Below are positions 49,137 to 58,077 of a stretch of 60,439 nucleotides of DNA, in pieces. The stretch is from Myxococcales bacterium. Its GTDB lineage: Bacteria > Myxococcota_A > Polyangia > Polyangiales > Polyangiaceae. The stretch covers positions 1 to 60,439 of the forward strand of contig JAEUKE010000147.1 of the NCBI GenBank assembly GCA_016794345.1. Reading direction: 5' to 3'. The notes under the pieces are model-generated. The model was not told the DNA's origin, searched no databases, and worked only from the letters and a program-made list of their open reading frames with translations. A program made the translations under genes and the position numbers. The number at the start of each line of letters is the position of its first letter. Position 1 is the stretch's first letter.

Positions 49137-50222
49137 TCACCCGAGCGGCGCGGCGAAGCCCCAGCCGTCGCCGAGGCGCTCGTCGATCGCGGCGATCGCC
49201 CGCGCGAGTCGCTCCTCCCGGCTGCCGCGCAGCCAGCGCCACCTCCGCCCCTCAGCCGCCAGCCGCTCGACAAACCGTTCTGTCATCCATCTCCGCAGGT
49301 GCTCGCCGTCGCGGAGGCCGTCTTGCACGAAGGGCACGTCGTCACAGTGCGTGAGCAAATAGAGATGGAACGGCGCCGCCTCGCCGAGCGCGTCGACCTC
49401 GGGAGAACGCGCGCCGCAGTAGCGCTCGTGCCAGATGCTCGTCGCGAACGCGTCCGTGTCGCAGACGAGGACGGGACCACCGCGCCTCGCCGCGGCTCGC
49501 TCTCGCTCCGCCTGGAGCCGCGCGATCTCCACGAAGTCGCGCGTCTCCCAGACCAGATCATCCATGTGCCCGCTCGAGCCCGGCGCCGCGAGCTTCTTCT
49601 CCGTGATCTCGCGGCCGACCTCCGCCACCCACTCGGTCCGCGTCCAAACGCCGCCCCGGTCCCGGAGGCGCGCAGCGAGCTCCTCCGCGAGGGTCGTCTT
49701 TCCCGTCGACTCCGCGCCCACGAGGACGATCCGCCACGCCAGGTGCACGCGCACGCAAGGCGCGAGCAGGGTCCACGTGCTGACCGGATCCGCGCGCACG
49801 GCGGTGCCGGAGACGGGGTTCGCGCCGCGTGTGAGATCGACGAGCACGTGCCGGGCGCCGAGCCGCCGCGCGAGCTCGTCGCCGTAGGGCTCCGAGGTGA
49901 ACACCGCGTCGATCGGCTCGCTCGTCACGGTGCGCGCGGCCTCGAGCATGAGGTCGACGTGGCCCCGCCAGAGCACGTCCGACTCGTAGTCGATCGGCAG
50001 GTCGTCCCGGATGCCCACGACCGTGACGTTTGTGTCCTCGGCGTGCGCCTCGCGCATCCACCCCACCCGCACGTCGAGCGGGATGCTCTCCACGCTCGCC
50101 GCCATCACGACCACGGTGAGCCCATGGCTGCGTTCGGCCGCGTATCGAACGAGGTGGTGGTGGCCCGCGTGCGGCGGGTAGAACTTCCCGATCACGAGGC
50201 CGTGCGAGGCGCGCGTGGTCAC
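49137..50222 (-). CDS. nadR: bifunctional NMN adenylyltransferase / ribosylnicotinamide kinase
   Basis: A 361-residue enzyme of NAD salvage. The N-terminal adenylyltransferase domain has GKFYPPHAGHHHL (HxxH, 12-24) and VSGTAVR (137-143). The C-terminal kinase domain has Walker A GAESTGKTT (169-177). The helix-turn-helix found in enterobacterial NadR is absent, so it is probably not a repressor. GTG at 50222 has AAGGAGG seven bases upstream and overlaps the pnuC stop (GTGA), so the pair is translationally coupled: PnuC imports nicotinamide riboside and NadR converts it to NMN and NAD. Confidence 0.9.
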   Translation of the reverse strand: MTTRASHGLVIGKFYPPHAGHHHLVRYAAERSHGLTVVVMAASVESIPLDVRVGWMREAHAEDTNVTVVGIRDDLPIDYESDVLWRGHVDLMLEAARTVTSEPIDAVFTSEPYGDELARRLGARHVLVDLTRGANPVSGTAVRADPVSTWTLLAPCVRVHLAWRIVLVGAESTGKTTLAEELAARLRDRGGVWTRTEWVAEVGREITEKKLAAPGSSGHMDDLVWETRDFVEIARLQAERERAAARRGGPVLVCDTDAFATSIWHERYCGARSPEVDALGEAAPFHLYLLTHCDDVPFVQDGLRDGEHLRRWMTERFVERLAAEGRRWRWLRGSREERLARAIAAIDERLGDGWGFAAPLG

Positions 50223-50845
50223 CGGCCCTCCTTTGCGAGCAGATCGCGCCGCCACGCGCGGAGCCCCACGACGCAGAGGACGCCGAAGACGAGGTAGAGC
50301 GCCGCGGTCGGGTAGAGCGCGCGGCTGACGTAGAGCGGCACGCTGATCACGTCGACCGCGATCCAGATCCACCACGACTCGACCACCTTCTCGGCCTGAC
50401 CCCACGTCGCCGCCAGGCTCAGCGTCAGCACGCTCGCGTCGGCCAGCGGCGCCGGGGAGTCCGTGCGGAGCGCGAGCCAGGCCGCGAGCGCCGCCGTCGA
50501 GGCGCCGACCACGCCCCCGAGCACCTTCCACTCCGCGCTGCGCGTGCGCCGGACCGGCCGCGACGAGGCCTCCCCGCGGCCTCGCGCCCAGCGCCACCAA
50601 CCATAACAACCGAGCACGAAGAACACGATCTGCAGCGCGCTGTCCCCATAGAGCTTCGCGCGGAAAAAGAGGAGCGCCCAGAACACGTTGTTCAAGAGCC
50701 CCAGCGGCCAGTTCCAGATGTTCTGCCGCGCCACCAGCGCAACGCAGGCCGCGCCGGTGATGTCGCCGAGAACCTCCGACCACGACACGGGCGCCCCGAA
50801 GAGGACGAAGGCGGCGCTGTCGAGCCAGGAGAGGATGGCGCTCAT
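50219..50845 (-). CDS. pnuC: nicotinamide riboside transporter PnuC
   Basis: A 208-residue inner-membrane transporter with about seven helices. The PnuC signature NIWNWPLGLLNNVFWALLFF, LYGDSALQIVFFVLGCYGWWRW and ESWWIWIAVDVISVPLY is clear, with the Trp/Asn residues that stack on the nicotinamide. ATG at 50845 gives a normal N-terminus; its frame continues upstream without a better start. It is the first gene of the pnuC-nadR operon. Confidence 0.9.
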   Translation of the reverse strand: MSAILSWLDSAAFVLFGAPVSWSEVLGDITGAACVALVARQNIWNWPLGLLNNVFWALLFFRAKLYGDSALQIVFFVLGCYGWWRWARGRGEASSRPVRRTRSAEWKVLGGVVGASTAALAAWLALRTDSPAPLADASVLTLSLAATWGQAEKVVESWWIWIAVDVISVPLYVSRALYPTAALYLVFGVLCVVGLRAWRRDLLAKEGR

Positions 50846-50941
50846 GGACGGGCACGACCGATAGCCGACGGGCTTCCCCTTCGCAACGCGAGGGCGCGGG
50901 CCGCTTTGGCGCCAGTGAGCCGACGTGCGAGACTGCGTAGC

Positions 50942-51505
50942 GTGACTGCGGCATCCCCCTCTTCCACCCCTTTCGAGGACTACCTCGTGGCCGAAGCCGC
51001 GAGCGAGCAGAAGCACGAGTGGTGCGACGGGGTCGTCTATGCGATGTCGCGTGGGACGCCCGAGCATGGCAGGCTCACGATGCGAATCGCGCGTGCCATC
51101 GGGAACGTGCTGGGGAAGGAGTGCGAGACCTACTCGCCCGACACCATGCTCTACATCGAGGCGGCGAAGCTGGCGACCTACGCTGACGCGAGCGTCGTTT
51201 GTGGCGCGCTCGAGCTCAAGTCGGTGAAGAAGAACGGTCGCTCCCTCGGAGAAGCCGTCACGAACCCGGTCGTCGTCGTCGAGGTTCTCTCGGAGTCGAC
51301 CGAGCGCTACGACCGCGACGGGAAGTTCCAGGCTTACAAACAGATCTCTTCGCTCCGCGAGTATGTGCTCGTGGCGCAGGACGAGCGGCGGGTGGAGGTC
51401 CATCGGCTCGGTTCCGGTGGCGCATGGTCCTGTGAGGTCGGCGGTCCGGGAGGGCACGTCACGATCCACGGCTCGCCGATCGCGGTCGACGACGTGTACG
51501 GTTGA
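50942..51505 (+). CDS. Uma2 family endonuclease (DUF820), copy 3
   Basis: About 187 residues. Pattern complete: KHEWCDGVVYAMSRGT, YADAS (Asp), VVEVLSEST (Glu) and DRDGKFQAY (Lys). The start is unsettled among TTG 50906, GTG 50915 and GTG 50942; the last is used because it starts just before the family's normal N-terminus (STPFEDYL). It lies 76 nt upstream of the MoxR ATPase gene in the same direction, so co-transcription is possible. Confidence 0.82.
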   Translation: MTAASPSSTPFEDYLVAEAASEQKHEWCDGVVYAMSRGTPEHGRLTMRIARAIGNVLGKECETYSPDTMLYIEAAKLATYADASVVCGALELKSVKKNGRSLGEAVTNPVVVVEVLSESTERYDRDGKFQAYKQISSLREYVLVAQDERRVEVHRLGSGGAWSCEVGGPGGHVTIHGSPIAVDDVYG

Positions 51506-51581
51506 AGCCTTCGATGCGCGAGACAGGCGCGTTGCGATCCGTCGCCACGCCGTCGCCACGCCGCGCTAAACCAGACGCATC

Positions 51582-53159
51582 ATGAAACAGAACCGTCATT
51601 CTCAGCTGAGCCGCGCACCGACGAACCCCAAGCGCGGCTCGGCGCCCGCCCCGTTCGACGTGGCGGATCTGTACCGCGGCTCGCTCGGTGACGCCGGGGT
51701 CGAGGCGCCCGCGACGCTGCCGCTCGACGAGAAGCTGCGGCAAGCCTACTTCTGGATCGTCAACCACGCGATCATCAGCCCGTTTTACGACATCGAGCTG
51801 CTCGATGCTCCGCCGCCGACCTTCCACGTGGGCGAGCAGAAGATCCGCGTCGTGTTGCCGACCGCGCAGAGCTACTCGAGCTACGTGCTCCTGCCGCTCC
51901 TCAACCTGGCGGTGCGGCGGCGCTGCCTCCTCGTGGGCGGGCCGGGGCGCGGCAAGACGGTCATCGCCACGCTCATCGGCCTCCTCGCGGGCTACACGAA
52001 CCGGGAGATGAAGCAGGGCATCCAGCACGGTCAACCGCAGATGACAATCGCGGACCTGCTCGGCAACCCGCTCCCCTCCAGCCTCGTCAGCGCGACCAGC
52101 ATGGACGAGATCCGCATCGCGTGGCGCAAGTGGCTGGGCATGCGCGTGAAGGTCATCGACGAGTACAACCGCATTCCGACGCGCACGCAGTCGGCGCTCT
52201 TGACGGTGATGGCAGACGAATACGCGGAGCTGTACGACCAGGTCTACGAGTGCCCACCCGCCGCGTGGTACCTCACCGCCAACGACGACGCGGGCGGCGG
52301 TACCTACCAGGTCATCGAGGCGCTCCGCGACCGCATCGACGTGGTGGTCAAGGCGCTCCATTTCAACACCCGCTTCCTCGGGGAGCTCCTCGAGCGGGTG
52401 GAGTCCGGGCTCCGGCCGGAGGACGCCGTCCCGCCGGAGATCGTCTTCACGCCGGAGGAGCTCGACCGCATGGAGAAGGAGATCCGCGCGGTCACGCTGC
52501 CGGCCCCGCTGCTCCGTCGAATGGAGTTCTTCGCGGCCCAGTTCGAGCTCTTCGAGCCGGGCGGTCGCACGCTCGAGTACCTGACGAAGGACACGGTCAA
52601 GCTCGCCTCGCTCTCGTTCGAGAGCTTCGGGCGACGCGCGGACCTGGAAGACCTCGGCGCGCAGACGCGGAACGGCCTGTCGGTGCGCGCGCTCATGACG
52701 TGTCTCGTCTTCGCGAAGGCGCTCGCGTGGTTCCGCGGCAACGCGGAGGTCTCGTTCGACGACGTGCGGCAGATCTTGCCGTTCGTGCTCCACGACAAGC
52801 TGGTGCAGGAGAAGAACGCGGCCTTCTTCGACGCCGCCGAGAACGCCCCGTACCGCTCGGATCTCGTCGGCTGGATCCGCGTGCTCTTCGATCGCGCCTG
52901 CCAGGAGTACGACCGCCTGGGCCGGGACACGTCCGATCCGGTCCGCGCCGCGATGGATCTGTTCGACGAAGGGCTCGAAGGCCTCCCCGAGGCCACGGTG
53001 GACGCGCGCCTCGCCTCCCTCGAGCAGCACCTGCGCTCGATCGAGAAGGGAGCCAAGCTCTACGGCCACCTCTACGACGACGTGCTCGCCGTGAAGTACC
53101 TGCACCAGCGCTACACGAACTACCGCGCCTGGCTGCGTGCGAGGGCCGGGTCGACGTGA
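51582..53159 (+). CDS. MoxR-type AAA+ ATPase
   Basis: A 525-residue ATPase. Walker A GGPGRGKT (119-126), Walker B VIDEYNR (191-197), sensor segment WYLTANDD and an arginine-finger region EALRDRIDV are clear. MoxR ATPases act as chaperone-like remodelling factors that work with vWA proteins. The ~115-residue N-terminal extension and the ~190-residue helical C-terminus exceed the MoxR core and are typical of large conflict-system variants. The next gene overlaps by 4 nt (GTGA), so the pair is coupled. A zincin/vWA protein lies about 5 kb downstream. Confidence 0.85.
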   Translation: MKQNRHSQLSRAPTNPKRGSAPAPFDVADLYRGSLGDAGVEAPATLPLDEKLRQAYFWIVNHAIISPFYDIELLDAPPPTFHVGEQKIRVVLPTAQSYSSYVLLPLLNLAVRRRCLLVGGPGRGKTVIATLIGLLAGYTNREMKQGIQHGQPQMTIADLLGNPLPSSLVSATSMDEIRIAWRKWLGMRVKVIDEYNRIPTRTQSALLTVMADEYAELYDQVYECPPAAWYLTANDDAGGGTYQVIEALRDRIDVVVKALHFNTRFLGELLERVESGLRPEDAVPPEIVFTPEELDRMEKEIRAVTLPAPLLRRMEFFAAQFELFEPGGRTLEYLTKDTVKLASLSFESFGRRADLEDLGAQTRNGLSVRALMTCLVFAKALAWFRGNAEVSFDDVRQILPFVLHDKLVQEKNAAFFDAAENAPYRSDLVGWIRVLFDRACQEYDRLGRDTSDPVRAAMDLFDEGLEGLPEATVDARLASLEQHLRSIEKGAKLYGHLYDDVLAVKYLHQRYTNYRAWLRARAGST

Positions 53160-54130
53160 CCGGCCGGTTCGCGAGCCTGACGGCCAGCCGGCGCGAGGAG
53201 CTGAATGCTCGCTTCGCTCGGCTCGGCCGCGGCGTGGACGGCGCGGCCTTCCTCGCGTTCTTGCGCGACGTCGCTCCGCCCATCCTCGACGATTGGGAAG
53301 GCGACGACGCCGACGCCGTCCTCTCCGCGCTGTTCGAGCTCGGGATCGCCGGCCTTCGTTCCGGCCTGCTGGGCGCGCGCGCGCCCGCTCCGCTGGAGGA
53401 GGTGCTCGTCCGCCACCGCGCCTCGCTCCGCCCTCACCTCGCGGCGGAGCCCAGGCTCCTCCTGCGGACGCTCGGCAATGGCACCGAGCGGGTCGCGCGG
53501 GAGCTCGGGGCCGAGAGCGCGGCGCGGTGGCTCGAGCTCGTCGCGAGCCGCGCCGCCGCGTGCCCCGATCGCGCTGCGCTGCTCGATCTCGGATTGGTGG
53601 TCGCCTGGACGCTCGGCCTGGCCGAGGCCCGCGAGCGCGCGCTCGAGCGAGCGAACAAGCTCTCGCCCGCGCTTCGAATCGAGCTCCTCGGCGGAGCCGA
53701 CCTCGACCTGTCGTGGGAGCGGCGCTTCGCCCCGCCAGGCACCCGCGCCGAGCTCGGCCCCCTGTGGCTGCTCGGGTGGACGGGCGGCTTCGTCGGCTTC
53801 GGCGGCCCCTTCCGCCGCCCGCCTCGCGTGTGTGTCGTGGCCGACCGCGTCGTGTGCACCGACTACGAGTCGACCTACGAGCTCTGCGCCGACGTCTACG
53901 GATCACGGCTGCGCGCCGCCGCGTGGGCGCACGAGGCCGCCTGCGCCGGGGGCGACTCCGGAGGCGCGTCCCTCGATCGACCCGGGTCGGTGCGCTGGGG
54001 CAGCCTCGAGCTCTCGCACCCCGAGCTCCGCGGCGCGACGAGCGCCGCAGCCGCGCGCGGGCTCATCGGGGTCACGCTCGCCGACAGCCATCGGGTCTTC
54101 GTGGTGGGGCGGTGGGGGAAGCAGGCGTGA
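53156..54130 (+). CDS. protein coupled to the MoxR ATPase (possible MVP-system partner)
   Basis: A 324-residue protein starting at GTG 53156, overlapping the ATPase stop by 4 nt. Residues about 1-190 are helical and Arg/Leu/Ala-rich. The last ~110 residues are beta-rich (WLLGWTGGFVGFGGPF, RVCVVADRVVCTDYESTYE, LIGVTLADSHRVFVVG) and could be one of the bpX beta-propeller-type domains named in MoxR-vWA-beta-propeller systems. I cannot assign which, and it could equally be an unrelated adaptor. Confidence 0.55.
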   Translation: MTGRFASLTASRREELNARFARLGRGVDGAAFLAFLRDVAPPILDDWEGDDADAVLSALFELGIAGLRSGLLGARAPAPLEEVLVRHRASLRPHLAAEPRLLLRTLGNGTERVARELGAESAARWLELVASRAAACPDRAALLDLGLVVAWTLGLAEARERALERANKLSPALRIELLGGADLDLSWERRFAPPGTRAELGPLWLLGWTGGFVGFGGPFRRPPRVCVVADRVVCTDYESTYELCADVYGSRLRAAAWAHEAACAGGDSGGASLDRPGSVRWGSLELSHPELRGATSAAAARGLIGVTLADSHRVFVVGRWGKQA

Positions 54131-54178
54131 CCGACCCTCTCCTGGCGGCGAGCACCGCGAGGACGCCGGCGCCATTGA

Positions 54179-54565
54179 TTACGGCGGGGCGCTGCTCACA
54201 GCGGGCGCGACTTCGAGCTCTGCGCTGACCACGGCTTGATCGCAGCTGCCCATGAAGGTGGACGAGCACGCCTCGGCCACCGAGATCGTACGCGACGCAA
54301 GCCCCGCCTTGCTGACGATCACGTTGCAGGCAGGGTTCATGAGACCGCCGCTCATGAACTCGAACTCGCCTCGGGCGTCGGTCGTGCCGATCGTGGTGGT
54401 TGCCGCTGGGCACTGGAGCACGACCGTCGCGCCCTCGATGGGCCGAGCGCCCGCGTCAGCCGGGCTTCGCACTTGCCCGCGCACGGTGAAGACCGGGTCG
54501 CAGCCGAGCAAGCCGCCTGCTCCGAGCACGTACCAGCACCAGAGGCTCGACTTCGAAAGGCGCAT
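54179..54565 (-). CDS. lipoprotein with carboxypeptidase regulatory-like domain
   Basis: A 128-residue lipoprotein: signal WYVLGAGGLLGC with lipobox Cys, then VFTVRGQVRSPADAGARPIEGATVVLQCP and TTDARGEFEFMSGG, the pattern of a carboxypeptidase regulatory-like (transthyretin-type) beta domain, with two more cysteines late (ACNVIV, CSSTFMGSC). It is 38 nt downstream of the acylase gene on the same strand and converges with the MoxR-linked gene. The role is unknown. Confidence 0.7.
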   Translation of the reverse strand: MRLSKSSLWCWYVLGAGGLLGCDPVFTVRGQVRSPADAGARPIEGATVVLQCPAATTTIGTTDARGEFEFMSGGLMNPACNVIVSKAGLASRTISVAEACSSTFMGSCDQAVVSAELEVAPAVSSAPP

Positions 54566-54603
54566 CGGTTTTCTCCTCGTCCTCGCTCGATCGCCTGCGG
54601 CGG

Positions 54604-57306
54604 TCATGGCGAAGGGTTGACGTCGATGACGACGGCGGGGGCCGGAACCGCGCCCGGCCCGAACGGAAAGTCGATGGCTCGATTGTCCAACCAGTTCTCG
54701 AGGAGCTGATTGAAGAAGGGGCTCTCGCGGTGCAGGTCGGTGCCGCCCGGGAGCTGGTAGGTCATGTGCGGCCTGTCGGGCCCGACCTCGACGACGAACC
54801 GAACCGAGGCCCCCATCGCAAAATCGAACCGCCACGGCTCGTCGTCCGCGGGGAGCGGGCTGACGGGGTTGGCGACGTTGACGGTGTAGAGGCCGCCCGG
54901 CGCGGCGTAGGGCCCCACGTTGTAGGTCGTTACCCCGAAGGCGTCGTAGATGCTGCGCAGCGAAAACGCATGCACGCGCCCCCAGCGCCATTGGTTGGGG
55001 GGCCCGATCTCGGCGAGCTTGCCGGCGGCGATGCCCAGCGCGGCGAGCAGAGCTTCGTCCCGGGTCTCGATCGTGGCCGTCGTCGACACGTCGTCCCAGA
55101 TCAGATCGCCCGACGAGAGCGACGCCGGGTCCTTGAGCGCGCGCACAACCAGGTGAACGTCGGAGCGGTCGGTCAGCGCGACGGTCGATGGCGACGCGGC
55201 GTCGGCCGCGGCGATATCGTCGCCGAGCGCCGCATACGCGAGCGAGTAGAGCGTGGCGTGAAAGGCGGTGCACCCGATCGACTCGGCCGTCTCGCCAGCG
55301 TCGGTCGAGTCGCCCGAGGTGCTCGGGTCGGAGCCGTCGAGCCCGGTCGGGCAGGTGTATTGCCACTGCGACAGCGCCTCGATGACGCTCTCTTCATCCG
55401 GGGTGAGTGCCTGCCCGGCCGCGGCCGCGAGGACGGCCGGGACGACGACGCGGCCGTAGAGCGACAGATCGTCACCCTGGATCGCGTTCATGCTCGCGAC
55501 GGTGTGGCCGTCCTCGCCCTCGGCGATCAGATCGAGGATGCGTCGCGCCCGTGTGCCTTCGGCGCGTGTGATGGCCTGGATTGCCGCCTGACTCTCGTTC
55601 AACAGATCGCCATCGGCGCTCGCGCCCGTCAGATCCTGATTGGCGGTGACGATCGCGCCGGCGGGGGGGTTGGTCGCCTGCGGCAAATCGTCGAGCGGCA
55701 CTTCCCCGGCCCACTCGGCGCTGCCGTCGCCCGGGAGCGGAAGCCACGGCGGCAGAGCCGCCGACGCCCAGGGCCGGCTCGGCACGGCCGAGAACGGGTA
55801 ATGGCCGATGTTCCCATCCAGATCCGCGATCACGAAGTTCTGACAAGCATTGGTGATGAGCTCGACGCCCTTCTTCGCCTCCGCCGTCGTGCGCGCCCGA
55901 CCAACGGCGAAGAATCCGTCAAGATCGGTGCCGCCGTCGTGTCCGCGCCAGCGGATCGTGATCGCTGTCTGCGATGAAGGGTCCTCGGAGACGATGGGGC
56001 CATGGTGCGGAACCCAACGAGCGGTTCGGGTGACGGTCGCGCCAATCGCGGCGTCGTAGAGCTCGATCGTCTTTTCCAGCACCGGCACGTCCTGATCCTG
56101 AAACCGCACGGTTGCACCGTCGGCCGAGACTTGCTCGAGGTACGTATCGGCGAGGTCCCAGTTTGCGGCCGTCAGCCCCCAGGCGATCGACTCGTTGTGG
56201 CCCACCATCACGCTCGGCAGGCCGGGGAACGTGCTGCCGGCCACGTGGAACGTGCCCGTCCCCTCGCTCATGGCGTCGATCTCTACCGGGAACCACACCG
56301 ACGGGTTCGTCAGCGCGATGTGCGGATCGTCCGCAAGGAGCGGGTGACCGGCAGCCGTGCGCGCGCCCGAGAGCACCCAGTTGTTCGACCCCGTCTCTCC
56401 CGGGTGTCGAACCTCGTGACCACTGCCAACGTTCGCCATCGCGGCGCGTGCCCCGGACACGACCGGCGTCAGGCGCGGCGCCGGCGGCGACCACGCAGAG
56501 CCTGGCGAGGACGCAAAGCTCGCTTGCATCTGCGCCTCGGGCAGGGCGAACGCCTCGAAGACCGGACGTGCCGAGAACAGATCGACCGCGAGCGCCGGGG
56601 CGAAATACGGGCTCACCTCCGCCAGCGCGAGCTCGGCCGAGCTCTTGTTGGAGAAGTCGTTCATGATGTAGAGCCCGACCGCCGTCGAGTCGGCCGGCTC
56701 CCAGTCGCGAATCGCGTCTTTCACGATCAAGGCGAAGTCATATTCGGTCGTGAGGGTCGCGCCGTTTCGCCCCGCGCGCATGTCACCGATCCAGGCGTTG
56801 ACGCCGCGGCCGTAGGCCTCGAGGTAGCCTCGGACCTCGGGGCTCGCCTGCTCGACCAGCTTCATCTCGAGCGGCTCACCCTCGCGCGTCGAAAAGAACC
56901 GCCGGTTCGCGAAATCGCGCTCGACGACGAGGTCGCCCGCCTTCACGAGAGCGCCGAGCGTCCCGCGTATCGAGCTCCGGACGAAGTCCATGAAGAAGAA
57001 CCGATTCGACGCGTGGAAGTAGCCGAGCGCGGCGTAACAATCGTCGTCGGTCGCGCAGACCAGGTGCAAGATCCCGTGCTCGTCGTACGTCGCTCGCACC
57101 GGGGCGCTGAGCCCGGGGATCTCGGGGCCCTCGGGGGCCGCGCCGCCCGCGCCGGTGCCGCTCGTCGCTCCCGCGCCACCGCCACCTTCACCGGGCGGCC
57201 ACGTCGCCTCGTCGCCGCAACCGAGCACCAGCGTCGTGGCCGCTGCGATGAGCGCCGCGCGCCCGCATCGCGCAGGGTGGACCGGGGAGAAGCGATCGAC
57301 AGGCAT
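54604..57306 (-). CDS. penicillin acylase family lipoprotein
   Basis: A 900-residue Ntn-hydrolase lipoprotein with lipobox LVLGC. The alpha-chain part includes IPGLSAPVRATYDEHGILHL and ALGYFHASNRFFFMDFVRS. The autocleavage point is GETGSNNWVLSG, with Ser307 as the nucleophile after processing. VGHNESIAWGLTAANWDLADTYLEQ and the HHGPIVSEDP segment of the beta chain follow. Family members hydrolyse amide bonds of penicillins, acyl-homoserine lactones or acyl-peptides; the substrate here cannot be told. ATG at 57306 begins the signal peptide. It is divergent from a TetR gene. Confidence 0.85.
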   Translation of the reverse strand: MPVDRFSPVHPARCGRAALIAAATTLVLGCGDEATWPPGEGGGGAGATSGTGAGGAAPEGPEIPGLSAPVRATYDEHGILHLVCATDDDCYAALGYFHASNRFFFMDFVRSSIRGTLGALVKAGDLVVERDFANRRFFSTREGEPLEMKLVEQASPEVRGYLEAYGRGVNAWIGDMRAGRNGATLTTEYDFALIVKDAIRDWEPADSTAVGLYIMNDFSNKSSAELALAEVSPYFAPALAVDLFSARPVFEAFALPEAQMQASFASSPGSAWSPPAPRLTPVVSGARAAMANVGSGHEVRHPGETGSNNWVLSGARTAAGHPLLADDPHIALTNPSVWFPVEIDAMSEGTGTFHVAGSTFPGLPSVMVGHNESIAWGLTAANWDLADTYLEQVSADGATVRFQDQDVPVLEKTIELYDAAIGATVTRTARWVPHHGPIVSEDPSSQTAITIRWRGHDGGTDLDGFFAVGRARTTAEAKKGVELITNACQNFVIADLDGNIGHYPFSAVPSRPWASAALPPWLPLPGDGSAEWAGEVPLDDLPQATNPPAGAIVTANQDLTGASADGDLLNESQAAIQAITRAEGTRARRILDLIAEGEDGHTVASMNAIQGDDLSLYGRVVVPAVLAAAAGQALTPDEESVIEALSQWQYTCPTGLDGSDPSTSGDSTDAGETAESIGCTAFHATLYSLAYAALGDDIAAADAASPSTVALTDRSDVHLVVRALKDPASLSSGDLIWDDVSTTATIETRDEALLAALGIAAGKLAEIGPPNQWRWGRVHAFSLRSIYDAFGVTTYNVGPYAAPGGLYTVNVANPVSPLPADDEPWRFDFAMGASVRFVVEVGPDRPHMTYQLPGGTDLHRESPFFNQLLENWLDNRAIDFPFGPGAVPAPAVVIDVNPSP

Positions 57307-57447
57307 GAAGGCGAGTGGACCAGCCGCGGCCCGCCCGCTCAACTCCGCGGATGAGGCAGAAATCACCCGTGGTATCCGATCGTTAGGCGGGCCTGCACCA
57401 TCTCCACTCCGCCGCCGAGACGAGAGCGCTTTACGCCCCGCCACCTC

Positions 57448-58077
57448 GTGGGCTTAGCTTCGCCTGTGTCGCGCAAGCGCCCGGTGATCCAGGAACCGCC
57501 CCCGCCCGCAGCGCATCGAACGGACTCCGAAGCGATCGTGGAAGCCGTGATCGGCGCCGCGATCGAGCTGGGCCCCCAAGCGACGCTCGCATCGATCGCC
57601 GAGCGCGCAGGCGTCGGCACCGCCTCGCTCCACCGCTACTTCCCTTCGACGGCCGCCATCTTCGCCGAGGTGTCACGGCAGACCTACCGGCAGCTCCTCC
57701 AGCAAGTCAGGGAGTTGACGTCGCGTTCCGACCTCGATCCGCGCGAGATGGTCGAGGCCGTGTGCCGCGTCGCGCTGGCCGGGCCCGGACTGTCATTGGA
57801 GCACCGCAGGCGGCTGAACACCGAGATCCCGCTGGGCTGGGCGCTGCCCACCGTCGAGCCCGTCTACCGCGAAGTGCTCGATGAGCTCGTGCGGTGGGCG
57901 AAAGCTCACCTCCCCGACCCGCCGCCTGATCTCGAGGCGCGTGTCTTCGTCGCGTTCGGGATCGTGCGCGGCGCCGTGCTCCTGTCGCTCCTCTTTCCTG
58001 CTCTGGCGCCGCCGATGGAGACCACCCTCGGGATCGTGAGCGCGACCGTGTACCGGACGCTGACCGGCAACCAATGA
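57448..58077 (+). CDS. TetR/AcrR family transcriptional regulator
   Basis: A 209-residue regulator with the HTH in ELGPQATLASIAERAGVGTASLHRYFPS. The start is GTG 57448 or possibly GTG 57466. It is divergent from the acylase gene, so it may control that gene or its own operon. Its stop overlaps the ATG of the zincin/vWA gene by 4 nt (ATGA), so the two are translated together. Confidence 0.82.
   Translation: MGLASPVSRKRPVIQEPPPPAAHRTDSEAIVEAVIGAAIELGPQATLASIAERAGVGTASLHRYFPSTAAIFAEVSRQTYRQLLQQVRELTSRSDLDPREMVEAVCRVALAGPGLSLEHRRRLNTEIPLGWALPTVEPVYREVLDELVRWAKAHLPDPPPDLEARVFVAFGIVRGAVLLSLLFPALAPPMETTLGIVSATVYRTLTGNQ

Noticed and set aside
51459..53906. Minus-strand open frame of about 815 codons opposite the MoxR gene
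   Set aside because: It is antisense to the Walker motifs and is mostly Arg/Glu/Asp/Ala.
53156..54130. Firm assignment of the MoxR-coupled protein to a particular bpX family
   Set aside because: The C-terminus is beta-rich, but I could not match a family reliably. A profile search would be decisive.
54604..57306. Naming the acylase as an AHL-degrading quorum-quenching enzyme
   Set aside because: The penicillin acylase family is too broad; nothing in the sequence sets the substrate.
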